Positions 1 to 6,650 of a DNA stretch of 35,071 nucleotides are shown here, in pieces; position 1 is the first letter of the stretch, and each line of letters starts with the position of its first letter. A program made the translations under genes and the position numbers. Under the pieces are notes generated by a model that searched no databases, was not told the origin of the DNA, and worked only from the letters and a program-made list of their open reading frames with translations. Source of the stretch: Halanaerobium salsuginis (GTDB lineage: Bacteria; Bacillota; Halanaerobiia; Halanaerobiales; Halanaerobiaceae); assembly GCF_900114545.1 (NCBI RefSeq), contig NZ_FOTI01000030.1, positions 1-35,071 on the forward strand, in the 5' to 3' direction.

Positions 1-345
1 TACAGATTCCTGATGTTAAAGAGTCTATTCAAGCTTTAAATAACTGGTATGAAAATGTTAGTCAGTCTAAATTAAATCTTTTCTATAGAGCTAAAGGAAC
101 AGTAAAACGCTGGGAACAACACATTATTAACTATTTTAAAACTAGAATAACCAACGGATTTGCTGAAGGATTAAACAACAAAATCAAATTAATCAAAAGA
201 ATTGGCTACGGTGTTCCCAAAGTTGAAAACTTAAAACGCCGAGTATTTTTATCATTGCTAAGTATTTAAGAGTAATTCAAAAAAACAAAGAGATAACATG
301 ATTCAAACGGTGCTATTTAGATTTCACAACATTTGTCAAAGAACC
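1..345 (+). mobile_element. ISL3-family insertion sequence, right-hand part
   Basis: This is the 3' end of an ISL3-family element: the transposase tail (3-269), a short non-coding stretch, and a terminal repeat at about 322-345. Read inwards from 345 on the minus strand the terminus begins GGTTCTTTGACAAATGTTGT, which resembles known ISL3 ends (GG-T/C-TCTTTG). The left end lies outside the window, so the 8-bp target duplication usual for the family cannot be checked. The element has inserted into the minus-strand gene ending at 313: the last ten codons and stop of that gene lie inside the IS terminus. Confidence 0.8.
3..269 (+). CDS. ISL3-family transposase, C-terminal fragment (window edge)
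   Basis: This open frame enters from the left edge and stops with TAA at 267-269, giving 88 residues. It contains the segment ITNGFAEGLNNKIKLIKR, the conserved C-terminal block of ISL3 (DDE_Tnp_ISL3) transposases around the last catalytic Glu, followed by a basic GYG region. The enzyme cuts and pastes the surrounding element. Full-length family members are about 400-450 residues, so only the last fifth is visible. The frame shows no disruption here, so the truncation is most simply the window boundary. Confidence 0.88.
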   Translation, partial: QIPDVKESIQALNNWYENVSQSKLNLFYRAKGTVKRWEQHIINYFKTRITNGFAEGLNNKIKLIKRIGYGVPKVENLKRRVFLSLLSI

Positions 346-762
346 AACATTTTTAACTAATTCTAATGAATTTATTCTATTTAGAATCTTTTCTTTATAG
401 TCATCTGATAATTGTAAAGTTGTAATGATTAAAATATTCTTAATTTCCAAGCTATCATTCAATATTCTATCAAAAAAATTTTTATTATTAACTAAATGTA
501 TTAAAGAGGCTCTATTAGTATAAGATTTAATTTCAATTATTGTCTTACCTTCAATTTGATCAAAACCATCTACCGCATATCCATCATATTCCAAGTACCT
601 ATTATTTGTGTCTGGATTCCTATAGTAAGGCTTAAACTCTTTGCCTTGATCTTTTAAATATTTAGCAAACAATTTTAATATTAATGTTTCAATCATCATA
701 TGAAATCTTCTAGGATTGTCATTATTTTCTCTAATATTTTTAAAAATATCTTTTATAGTCAT
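313..762 (-). pseudogene. PD-(D/E)XK nuclease-like protein, 3' end replaced by ISL3 terminus
   Basis: The 149-residue frame starts at ATG 762 behind a good site (AAGGTGGT). Residues about 59-79 contain YDGYAVDGFDQIEGKTIIEIKS, which has the spacing of a restriction-endonuclease-like D...ExK active site (Asp, then E-I-K). I infer a Mrr/REase-type nuclease domain; such domains occur as N-terminal effectors of larger STAND or NACHT defence proteins. The last ten residues (GSLTNVVKSK) and the stop are encoded by the inverted terminal repeat of the ISL3 element, so the native C-terminus is lost. The remaining part, if kept, would lie beyond the other end of the IS. The gene sits in the cassette following attC-like site 1. 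Nuclease assignment is moderate; truncation by the IS is strong. Confidence 0.65.
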
Positions 763-816
763 TATTAAATACCACCTTTATAACAATATTATTTGTACAT
801 TTGTTCTAAGTATTTC

Positions 817-957
817 GCATAACGTCCCTGGTGTTCCCGACGTGCTCGTGCCGTTAGGCCTGGCAGGACTTTTGCTTGTGTTTTTGCAAAAGGCATGACA
901 GAGAGCATGTCCCGAAGGGTAGCCGATTTTTGGCGTCACGGGAACACCATGTTAGGC
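817..957 (-). repeat. attC-like integron recombination site 1
   Basis: Read on the minus strand, the site begins GCCTAAC (957-951) and ends GTTATGC (823-817), the inverse-core and core pair of an attC site. The arms continue as TGGTGTTCCCG and CGGGAACACCA, which pair, with unequal unpaired spacers (A versus GGGAC) next to the cores. The total length of 141 bp is at the top of the usual attC range. Outer bases (tatttcgc / gcgaagt) match site 2. It lies 118 bp after the stop at 1075 and 55 bp before the start at 762, the position expected at the end of a cassette. The 958-1074 gap beside it shows nothing else. Confidence 0.72.
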
Positions 958-1074
958 GAAGTAGTACTTGGGTAAAAAATCAAGAATAAATACATTAAAA
1001 CTTGTTATAATAAAATTAATTAACTTTAATTCCCTATTCATTAAAAATATTTGATACCTGCATTACTTTTAAAA

Positions 1075-1803
1075 TTATTTACTTAATACATCTGAGCAAA
1101 CTTTTTCAACTTTTTTGATAGCTGTATATAGTCTTTTTAATAATTCATCTTCTTCAGACATTTCCCAAAAAACAGCTTCATGTTTATGCATTTCTTTTAA
1201 ATGTTTTTCAAATTCTTCATCAGTCATATTTTTTCTTCCCTGACGTTTCCAATAATGTTCTCCTAACATTTGTGCAGATATAAATATTTCATTTATAATC
1301 TTATTAATCTCGTGAAAAGGAGCAATTGTATCTGATCCAAACAATGCCATATAACGATATTTGAGACTATTAAGTTTGTTAAAATCTTCTTTTACTTTTT
1401 CATATCTCTCAAAAACTACATAAGCTTGATCTAATAATTCTTTTTATTGAGGTGTTTCACCGGAACTACTTTTTCTAGTAGAACCTTCCCCTTTATAACT
1501 GAAAGGATTTCTTATCATTTTAATATGATCTTTACATTGATAAAATAAAACAAGAACTTCTTCTGCAAGTTCCATTTGTTTTTTACTTTTTAATTCTCTT
1601 CTCCATTCATTTATTCCCTTTAGAGCAGCAAAAGACGCAACAATAATAGATAAACTCTTCAATATATCAAATATGTTTTTAGAAAAATATTTTAATGTAC
1701 TTAAAAAAAACTCCAAAATAATTATATACACTCCTAAACTAAAGAAATTACTTATGATACCTACATTAGTGAAATTATTGTACGAATAATAAAAACTGCA
1801 CAA
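1075..1803 (-). pseudogene. Membrane-anchored protein of unknown function, broken by one in-frame TAA
   Basis: One 242-codon frame runs from TTG 1803 to the stop at 1075, interrupted by TAA at 1446-1444 after codon 119. Reading through joins ...SSSGETPQ to KELLDQAYVVFERYEKVKED without a frameshift, so a single nonsense change (for example GAA to TAA) is the simplest cause. The N-terminus has a hydrophobic stretch with one or two membrane segments (about 15-60), followed by a charged, mostly helical cytoplasmic part. I do not recognise a named domain; it resembles hypothetical proteins found in accessory DNA. The start overlaps the upstream HEPN-like gene by 43 bp, so the two were probably one translationally coupled unit in a single cassette. 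The start site is uncertain (weak AGAGAG site). Confidence 0.68.
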
Positions 1804-2576
1804 TCAAGTGCTCTCTTTACAAATATGGATGAAGAATTCTGTTCTCCATGAACATCTGAAAACTCTCTTCTACATGCACCTAAAACATAACCCGCCTGAT
1901 TAACTGATCCTCTATGATTTTGCCAAAATATATTTATTTGTCTATCAGAAAGATTTGTTTCTTCCAGAGTTCTTTTATATTCAACTTCAAATACATCAAT
2001 AGATTTTGCTACTCTCTCTTGATAAGAAGCATCACGATGATCTCCCAGATCATAAGTTTGGTAAACATCTTCAGTTAAACTATCAACAGCTCCACATATA
2101 GATGTCATTGCTCCAGTAATATCACCATCTCTAAATCGCTTTAATACTTTTTTTACCTCGTTATGCATTTCTTCTGGTAATTCACTAGTATCAATATCCA
2201 TTTGTAAATCTAAAGGATATGGTTCATTGCCACTAATACCCCATCCAACTCTTTCTAAAACTTGTTCCAAATCTTCTTTTAAAGATGATTTTCTATTTAA
2301 AATTTCTTCTATACAATAACTAACAACTCTATTTTTCTCTGTTTGAGACAAATTAAAAAATAACTCTTCTATTGCATCCATTAATTGTCCCTTACTAGTT
2401 CCTCCATGAAAACTTTGCTGTAAATGAGCTAATTCATGAATTGGTAACCCTGCGGCCCCCACAATATCTTTAATATTTGCAAAAGAAAATTCACTTCTAA
2501 TAATTCCTCTAATCGTGCCCCAAGTATTAGATAATTCCAAATTATATTCACTCCCATTTATGATATTAGTAAGCAC
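1761..2576 (-). CDS. Abi_C/HEPN-like abortive-infection-type protein
   Basis: This is a 271-residue soluble protein. Its C-terminal third has the layout of the Abi_C (abortive infection C-terminal) domain: a helix with SICGAVDSLTEDVY, then NHRGSVNQAGYVLGACRREFSDVHG and a hydrophobic final helix. Residues R237-EFSDV-H243 fit the R-X4-6-H catalytic signature of HEPN RNases, so RNA cleavage is a reasonable inference. The N-terminal half is not recognised. The GTG start at 2576 lies only 7 bp past the attC-like core and would have to use a weak AGGCGA site inside it. A TTG at 2540, preceded by GGGAGTGA, is a real alternative. The downstream gene overlaps this one by 43 bp. Its place between two attC-like sites marks it as a cassette gene. 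Confidence 0.68.
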   Translation of the reverse strand: MLTNIINGSEYNLELSNTWGTIRGIIRSEFSFANIKDIVGAAGLPIHELAHLQQSFHGGTSKGQLMDAIEELFFNLSQTEKNRVVSYCIEEILNRKSSLKEDLEQVLERVGWGISGNEPYPLDLQMDIDTSELPEEMHNEVKKVLKRFRDGDITGAMTSICGAVDSLTEDVYQTYDLGDHRDASYQERVAKSIDVFEVEYKRTLEETNLSDRQINIFWQNHRGSVNQAGYVLGACRREFSDVHGEQNSSSIFVKRALDCAVFIIRTIISLM

Positions 2577-2582
2577 TATTTC

Positions 2583-2687
2583 GCCTAACGTTACTGGGAT
2601 TTAAGAAGTTTATGAGGCTTAGGGCGACTGCCCTTGCCGAATAAATTTGCAATGGAGCGCAGCGGAATCTTCAATCCCATGTTATGT
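2583..2687 (-). repeat. attC-like integron recombination site 2
   Basis: On the minus strand it runs from ACATAAC (2687-2681) to GTTAGGC (2589-2583). The next arm bases (TGGGATTGAAGA and TTAAATCCCA) pair, again with a 1-base spacer on one side and a longer one (GTAAC) on the other, as in site 1. An inner hairpin (agggc-gact-gccct) lies in the centre. The site is 105 bp long. It starts 18 bp after the stop of the RES gene (2706) and ends 7 bp before the next start (2576), so it sits exactly at a cassette junction. Outer bases tatttcgc and gaagt are shared with site 1. Confidence 0.75.
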
Positions 2688-2705
2688 GAAGTTACTTTTT
2701 GAAAA

Positions 2706-4010
2706 TTAAATATTTAAATCTACAAAAGTAGCATCAGGATCTGTTAAAAGTTCTTTATCAATAAAATCAATTTCCTCAAATGATTCTTCTGAATTTATTG
2801 AACTAGTAAATTTTACACTTTCAATTTGTAAAACTTCAAATTTTTCTAAATACATTATATTTTTAAATGAATCAAGTTTATTTTTAAAATAATCTCTTGA
2901 AATATATTTACTTTGATAAGCGTCACTATCTGGTCCACAAAACAAGGTATAATTAGAACCTTCTTCTGACTGACTGCTATAATACTTTATTCCATTGTAA
3001 TCTAAACTCCTTATATATTCAGAAAACAATTGCGTAGGCACATATTCTAACATAACATCATATGGAGATAGAGGTTTAGATATTTCTTCTATAAAACCTT
3101 TCAAAAAATCTTTACCCCATCTAATGTCATGTGTATAGTCGGGATCAAATAAACTTTTAATTTTAAAACTAGGTATTTTAGTTAAATCTAATATTTTTAA
3201 TTCTTGTGTCAAAATAAATTTACCCAACCAGATTTTATCACCAACATTGGGTTTGATTTCTGAAATGCAAACTTCACGATTATCTGCTACATACATATAA
3301 GGAATCCCTGCTGGACTCATTCTATTATTAGAAGCCTTATTTAATGGAGGAGGTCCCATTTCTTTCATATAGGACTTTGGTTCACCAGATATAACACCAT
3401 CTCCTTTAACCCTTACACGCCAAATTTCTTTTCCAACTTCTAGTTTTATAGTATTATCCTTCATAAGTTTTGCTATATTATTTAATAAATTTTCTCTATT
3501 TTCAAGACCAATGTCAAAAAAACGATTGAAATGTTTTACTTGGTTTTTAAAAGTATTCCATGAATAAGAAAATTCATTATATTTTGCTCCATTTAATTTT
3601 CCTTTTAGAATAAATTTTGCTTGCTCACCATCAAAAATGTTTGTTTCATTATCATTTTTTTCTTGCTTACTAGGACTACCATCTGTTATTAAATCATTAC
3701 AAAGATTTTCAGTTTTATTCTTTGATTTTAATTTTTCAGAAAAAGCATCCTCTTGAGAAAGTATATCAAAAGGCACCTTAAAATCTATATCTTTTTGTCC
3801 TATATAATCTTTATATTTTGCATATTCAGAATCATTAATATGATCATATGCTTTTAAAATTGATTCTCTTATAAAAGGACCTAAATCTGAAGTTTTAGTT
3901 ATATTTATTTCATTTGATCCACAATAATCACAATTACCTTTCAAATTTGCTTCTTTAATTTTTTCTTTAATGAATTTATTATCAAAACATTCAATACAAC
4001 AGATTCCCAA
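2706..4010 (-). CDS. HEPN/RES-NTD and RES-domain NAD-degrading toxin-like protein
   Basis: The protein has 434 residues from the preferred TTG at 4010. The start is chosen because GGAGGG (4022-4017) sits 6 bases before it, whereas the ATG at 4025 has no ribosome site. The N-terminus has C5-x2-C8 and C27-x2-C30, a zinc-ribbon-like pair typical of the HEPN/RES N-terminal domain 1 family. The RES domain spans about 195-365: WRVRV near 197, then NRMSPAGIPYMYVAD with R230, Y238 and Y240, E251 in ISEI, and a late YYSSQSEEGSNYTLF block. RES proteins such as MbcT degrade NAD+; with this N-terminal domain they are thought to act in defence or growth arrest. No separate antitoxin gene (Xre/MbcA type) is adjacent, which differs from classical RES-Xre pairs. 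The gene is followed directly by attC-like site 2. Confidence 0.83.
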   Translation of the reverse strand: MGICCIECFDNKFIKEKIKEANLKGNCDYCGSNEINITKTSDLGPFIRESILKAYDHINDSEYAKYKDYIGQKDIDFKVPFDILSQEDAFSEKLKSKNKTENLCNDLITDGSPSKQEKNDNETNIFDGEQAKFILKGKLNGAKYNEFSYSWNTFKNQVKHFNRFFDIGLENRENLLNNIAKLMKDNTIKLEVGKEIWRVRVKGDGVISGEPKSYMKEMGPPPLNKASNNRMSPAGIPYMYVADNREVCISEIKPNVGDKIWLGKFILTQELKILDLTKIPSFKIKSLFDPDYTHDIRWGKDFLKGFIEEISKPLSPYDVMLEYVPTQLFSEYIRSLDYNGIKYYSSQSEEGSNYTLFCGPDSDAYQSKYISRDYFKNKLDSFKNIMYLEKFEVLQIESVKFTSSINSEESFEEIDFIDKELLTDPDATFVDLNI

Positions 4011-4234
4011 AATAAGCCCTCCCATTTTATAGATGTTTTTTAATAAATTAATTGATATATCTTAAAAATTAAGTAATTTCATATAATTCACTTATTCACG
4101 AACTAACTTACATTAATCCCTTAAAAATAAAGATCTTAACGAACCTTATTTCATTAATATCTTATATAAATAAAAAATAGACAATATAATAAATATTCAA
4201 TAAAAGTAATAATTATCCTTTGCATAAACCAAAA

Positions 4235-5005
4235 TCAACTAAATTTACTCACAATTTTATCGAACCTACTATCCATACAGACACTCAAATCAGTAGTCAC
4301 AAATTTACCATTATAAAAAAGGCTAAAAATAGTAGCTGGTGTTGGGGCAGATTGAGCCATCTCAAGTGTAGTGAGTTTTATTACTTTAGGAACAAAACCT
4401 CTTTTTTGGCCAGTTTCAGCAAATGATTGAGTAGCATGATACTCGCTATAAGGGCATCGTTCTGTATAATAAACAACATAACCTTCTTTATCAGGACATT
4501 CACCAGTCCGAACTGTTTTTTTGAATTCTACCTTTGTTTTTCCCTCATCTAGACCAAATTTTAGCCTGAGTAAAACAAAGCCAGCAGGAGTTTCATCTAC
4601 AACCTTAAAACCTTGTTTTTTAAGCCATTTACCATCACTCATAAAGTGATATTTTTTCTTACCAACTACTGTTACTAATCCAGCCATATTTTCTTCTTTA
4701 GCTGCTTCAATAGCCTTAGCTAAAAGCATTTTACCATGCCCCTTTTTCTTATAAAGACCAGAAACCCAGAAACAGCCCAAAAACATATAATTATCTGCTT
4801 TAATAGGTAGCCAGGCTTTTTCAGCTGGGCCATACTCAATAAAAACTTTAGCTCTTTTATCTAATCTGTAAAAATTATAACCATTCTTAAACTCTTTACT
4901 CAACCAAACTTTTTTGGCCTGATAACCAGCAGAACACTTTTTATCAGAAATTGCACAACAAATATGCTCATCTCTAATATTTTCTGAATTAAGTTTAATA
5001 TACAA
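4235..5005 (-). CDS. GNAT N-acetyltransferase with YoaP C-terminal domain
   Basis: The protein has 256 residues. Residues about 70-150 form a GNAT acetyl-CoA-binding core (FLGCFWVSGLYKKKGHGKMLL, where KKKGHG is the pyrophosphate loop). The C-terminal part (about 165-250) matches the YoaP domain, with a thioredoxin-like TERCPYSEY motif whose lone Cys lies where glutaredoxin folds carry CxxC. Family members are cytoplasmic acetyltransferases of unknown substrate. The TTG start at 5005 is supported by GTGGTGAT about 5 bases upstream. It lies downstream of the alkA-MGMT gene but behind that gene's terminator, so it is probably transcribed separately. The 209 bp on its other side (4026-4234) is AT-rich and shows no gene or clear attI. 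Confidence 0.82.
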   Translation of the reverse strand: MYIKLNSENIRDEHICCAISDKKCSAGYQAKKVWLSKEFKNGYNFYRLDKRAKVFIEYGPAEKAWLPIKADNYMFLGCFWVSGLYKKKGHGKMLLAKAIEAAKEENMAGLVTVVGKKKYHFMSDGKWLKKQGFKVVDETPAGFVLLRLKFGLDEGKTKVEFKKTVRTGECPDKEGYVVYYTERCPYSEYHATQSFAETGQKRGFVPKVIKLTTLEMAQSAPTPATIFSLFYNGKFVTTDLSVCMDSRFDKIVSKFS

Positions 5006-5070
5006 TTTTAATCACCACTTCTTATCATAATTTTCTAAAAATAATAACTAAAAAAATTATATCATTCAAC

Positions 5071-5106
5071 AAAAAAAACGGCAAATAGTTATATCAACTA
5101 TTTGCC
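5071..5106 (-). terminator. Rho-independent terminator overlapping the alkA-MGMT stop codon
   Basis: On the minus strand the stem ggcaaatagtt / aactatttgcc (11 bp, 5-base loop gatat) is followed by GTTTTTTTTG. The TGA stop of the repair gene (5096-5094) lies within the hairpin, so coding end and terminator overlap. Confidence 0.85.
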
Positions 5107-6203
5107 AATTTTTGCTCATGATTTAAGAGCCACTCTTTTCTCCAGAGTCCTGCTCCATAACCACCCAGGCCACCATCACTTGCAGTCACACGATGACAAG
5201 GAATTACCAATACTATTTTATTTTTATTATTTGCATTACCAACAGCCCGGTAAGCATTTTTATTATTAATTGCAATTGCAACATCTTTATAGGCTCTAGT
5301 TGTACCATAAGGAATCTGCTGTAGCTGCTGCCAGACTTGTTTTTGAAAGTCAGTTCCTTTTAATTTAAGAGGTAGTTCAAAATATTTTCTCTCACCAGCA
5401 AAATACTCTTCAAGTTGCTGCTGCGCTTTCTCAATTACTGGTACTAAATCCTCCTGATAACGCTGTTCAGGTTGGAACTGCAGACTAACAATCTGCTGAT
5501 CAGCTGCCTGAATTTCAATTAAACCTAAAGGAGAATTATAATAAGCAACTTTATTTTTAGTAAATAGTTCTCCTGGACTGGCAAACTTATCTGGTAAATT
5601 AAGACTAGTCGCTTCCCAGAGATAGAAAGAAGCTAGTGTATTATAAGGAGTAAATTTTTGCTTAAATTTATTAAATTGTTTTTTACTTGGCTCAGAATTT
5701 AAACCTTCAAACCACTGAATTCCCTTTCTAATTCCCAAGTCATTATAACTAATCACATTTTGTCGATTTAAAGAAAATATTAAAAATATTTCGGCAGTCC
5801 AGACTCCAATTCCTTTTAACTTAACTAATTCTTCAATAATCTGCTGATTGTTAAGCTTCTTTAGCTGATCTGGTTTAAAATCCCCATTTACTACAGCAAT
5901 AGACAATTCTTTTAAATAAGTTACCTTACGATTAGAAAGTCCACAATCTAATAATTCTTCTGCTGATATTTTACTAATTCTATCAGCAGTCACTACTCCC
6001 AATTCATCTTGAAGACGCTGCCAGATTGAATCTGCTGCTGTCCCGGAAAGCTGCTGAAAAACTATATTTCTTACCAGAGCCAGAAAGGGATCTGGTATTC
6101 CTGTTCGTTCAATCTCTCCCAGATAGTCAACTAGATCAGCCATCCGCTGATCTTTAGCCTGCAAAGCTGCTAAATCATCTTTTGCTAGCACAATTTTCTC
6201 CAT
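5094..6203 (-). CDS. AlkA-type DNA glycosylase fused to O6-methylguanine-DNA methyltransferase
   Basis: This 369-residue protein has two repair domains in one chain. Residues about 1-205 are an HhH-GPD glycosylase: helix-hairpin-helix LVKLKGIGVWTAE at 126-138 and the likely catalytic Asp at 155 (SYNDLGIRKG). Residues about 219-363 are an MGMT/Ogt domain: arginine-finger region IPYGTTRAY (R303) and the alkyl-acceptor VIPCHRV with C336. The first removes 3-methyladenine-type bases; the second takes methyl groups from O6-methylguanine in a suicide reaction. There is no Ada-type N-terminal regulator domain, so this is not classical Ada. It starts at ATG 6203 behind AGGAGGTAAGG, 87 bp after speD. 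A minus-strand TATAAT near 6244-6249 may give it its own promoter. Confidence 0.9.
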   Translation of the reverse strand: MEKIVLAKDDLAALQAKDQRMADLVDYLGEIERTGIPDPFLALVRNIVFQQLSGTAADSIWQRLQDELGVVTADRISKISAEELLDCGLSNRKVTYLKELSIAVVNGDFKPDQLKKLNNQQIIEELVKLKGIGVWTAEIFLIFSLNRQNVISYNDLGIRKGIQWFEGLNSEPSKKQFNKFKQKFTPYNTLASFYLWEATSLNLPDKFASPGELFTKNKVAYYNSPLGLIEIQAADQQIVSLQFQPEQRYQEDLVPVIEKAQQQLEEYFAGERKYFELPLKLKGTDFQKQVWQQLQQIPYGTTRAYKDVAIAINNKNAYRAVGNANNKNKIVLVIPCHRVTASDGGLGGYGAGLWRKEWLLNHEQKLANS

Positions 6204-6290
6204 CCTTACCTCCTTTTTTATAACTTGAACAAATATATTATTAATTATACTAGAAGGTAAGTTTACTTACAAGCTAATTGATATTAAATC

Positions 6291-6650
6291 TCAAATACCT
6301 CTTTCTATAATCTGCAGCTGACTGCTAAGAGCTTCAAAACTAGCTTTTATATAATCAACAGCAAGCAGAGGATTTAATCTTTGCCCACAACTAAAAATAT
6401 CAACTGCTGCATATTTGTACTCAGGCCAACTATGAATAGTTAAGTGCGACTCTGCAATCACAACCACGCCTGTAACTCCCTGAGGAACAAATTGATGGAA
6501 AAAAGATCCCAGCACATCTGCTTCTGCTTTTACAGCAGCTTTTAGCATTACCTCTTCAACCAGTTTTACATCATTAATTTTTAATTGGTTACAATTATAT
6601 AGCTCTAAAATTAAGTGTTTACCTAAGTTTTTAATTCTATTTTGTTTCAT
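6291..6650 (-). CDS. speD: S-adenosylmethionine decarboxylase proenzyme (SpeH class)
   Basis: The 119-residue length is typical of the small bacterial and archaeal AdoMetDC. The self-cleavage site is E67-S68 in VIAESHLTIHSWPEY; Ser68 becomes the pyruvoyl cofactor. His73 and Cys88 (DIFSCG) are the other conserved active-site residues. It makes decarboxylated AdoMet, the aminopropyl donor for polyamines. The ATG at 6650 abuts the stop of bpsA (TAA at 6653-6651), and its site AAAGGAGA lies inside the end of bpsA, so the two are translationally coupled. The product feeds the BpsA reaction directly. Confidence 0.95.
   Translation of the reverse strand: MKQNRIKNLGKHLILELYNCNQLKINDVKLVEEVMLKAAVKAEADVLGSFFHQFVPQGVTGVVVIAESHLTIHSWPEYKYAAVDIFSCGQRLNPLLAVDYIKASFEALSSQLQIIERGI

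Noticed and set aside
716-898. Plus-strand 60-residue frame
   Set aside because: It runs antisense over the nuclease-like gene start and through the attC-like site, with no ribosome site or recognisable protein.
4026-4234. attI site or integrase promoter at the head of the cassette array
   Set aside because: No RYYYAAC/GTTRRRY pair or integrase fragment is seen; the stretch is AT-rich without structure.
4220-4426. Plus-strand 68-residue frame
   Set aside because: It is antisense to the 3' end of the YoaP-type acetyltransferase and has low-complexity composition.
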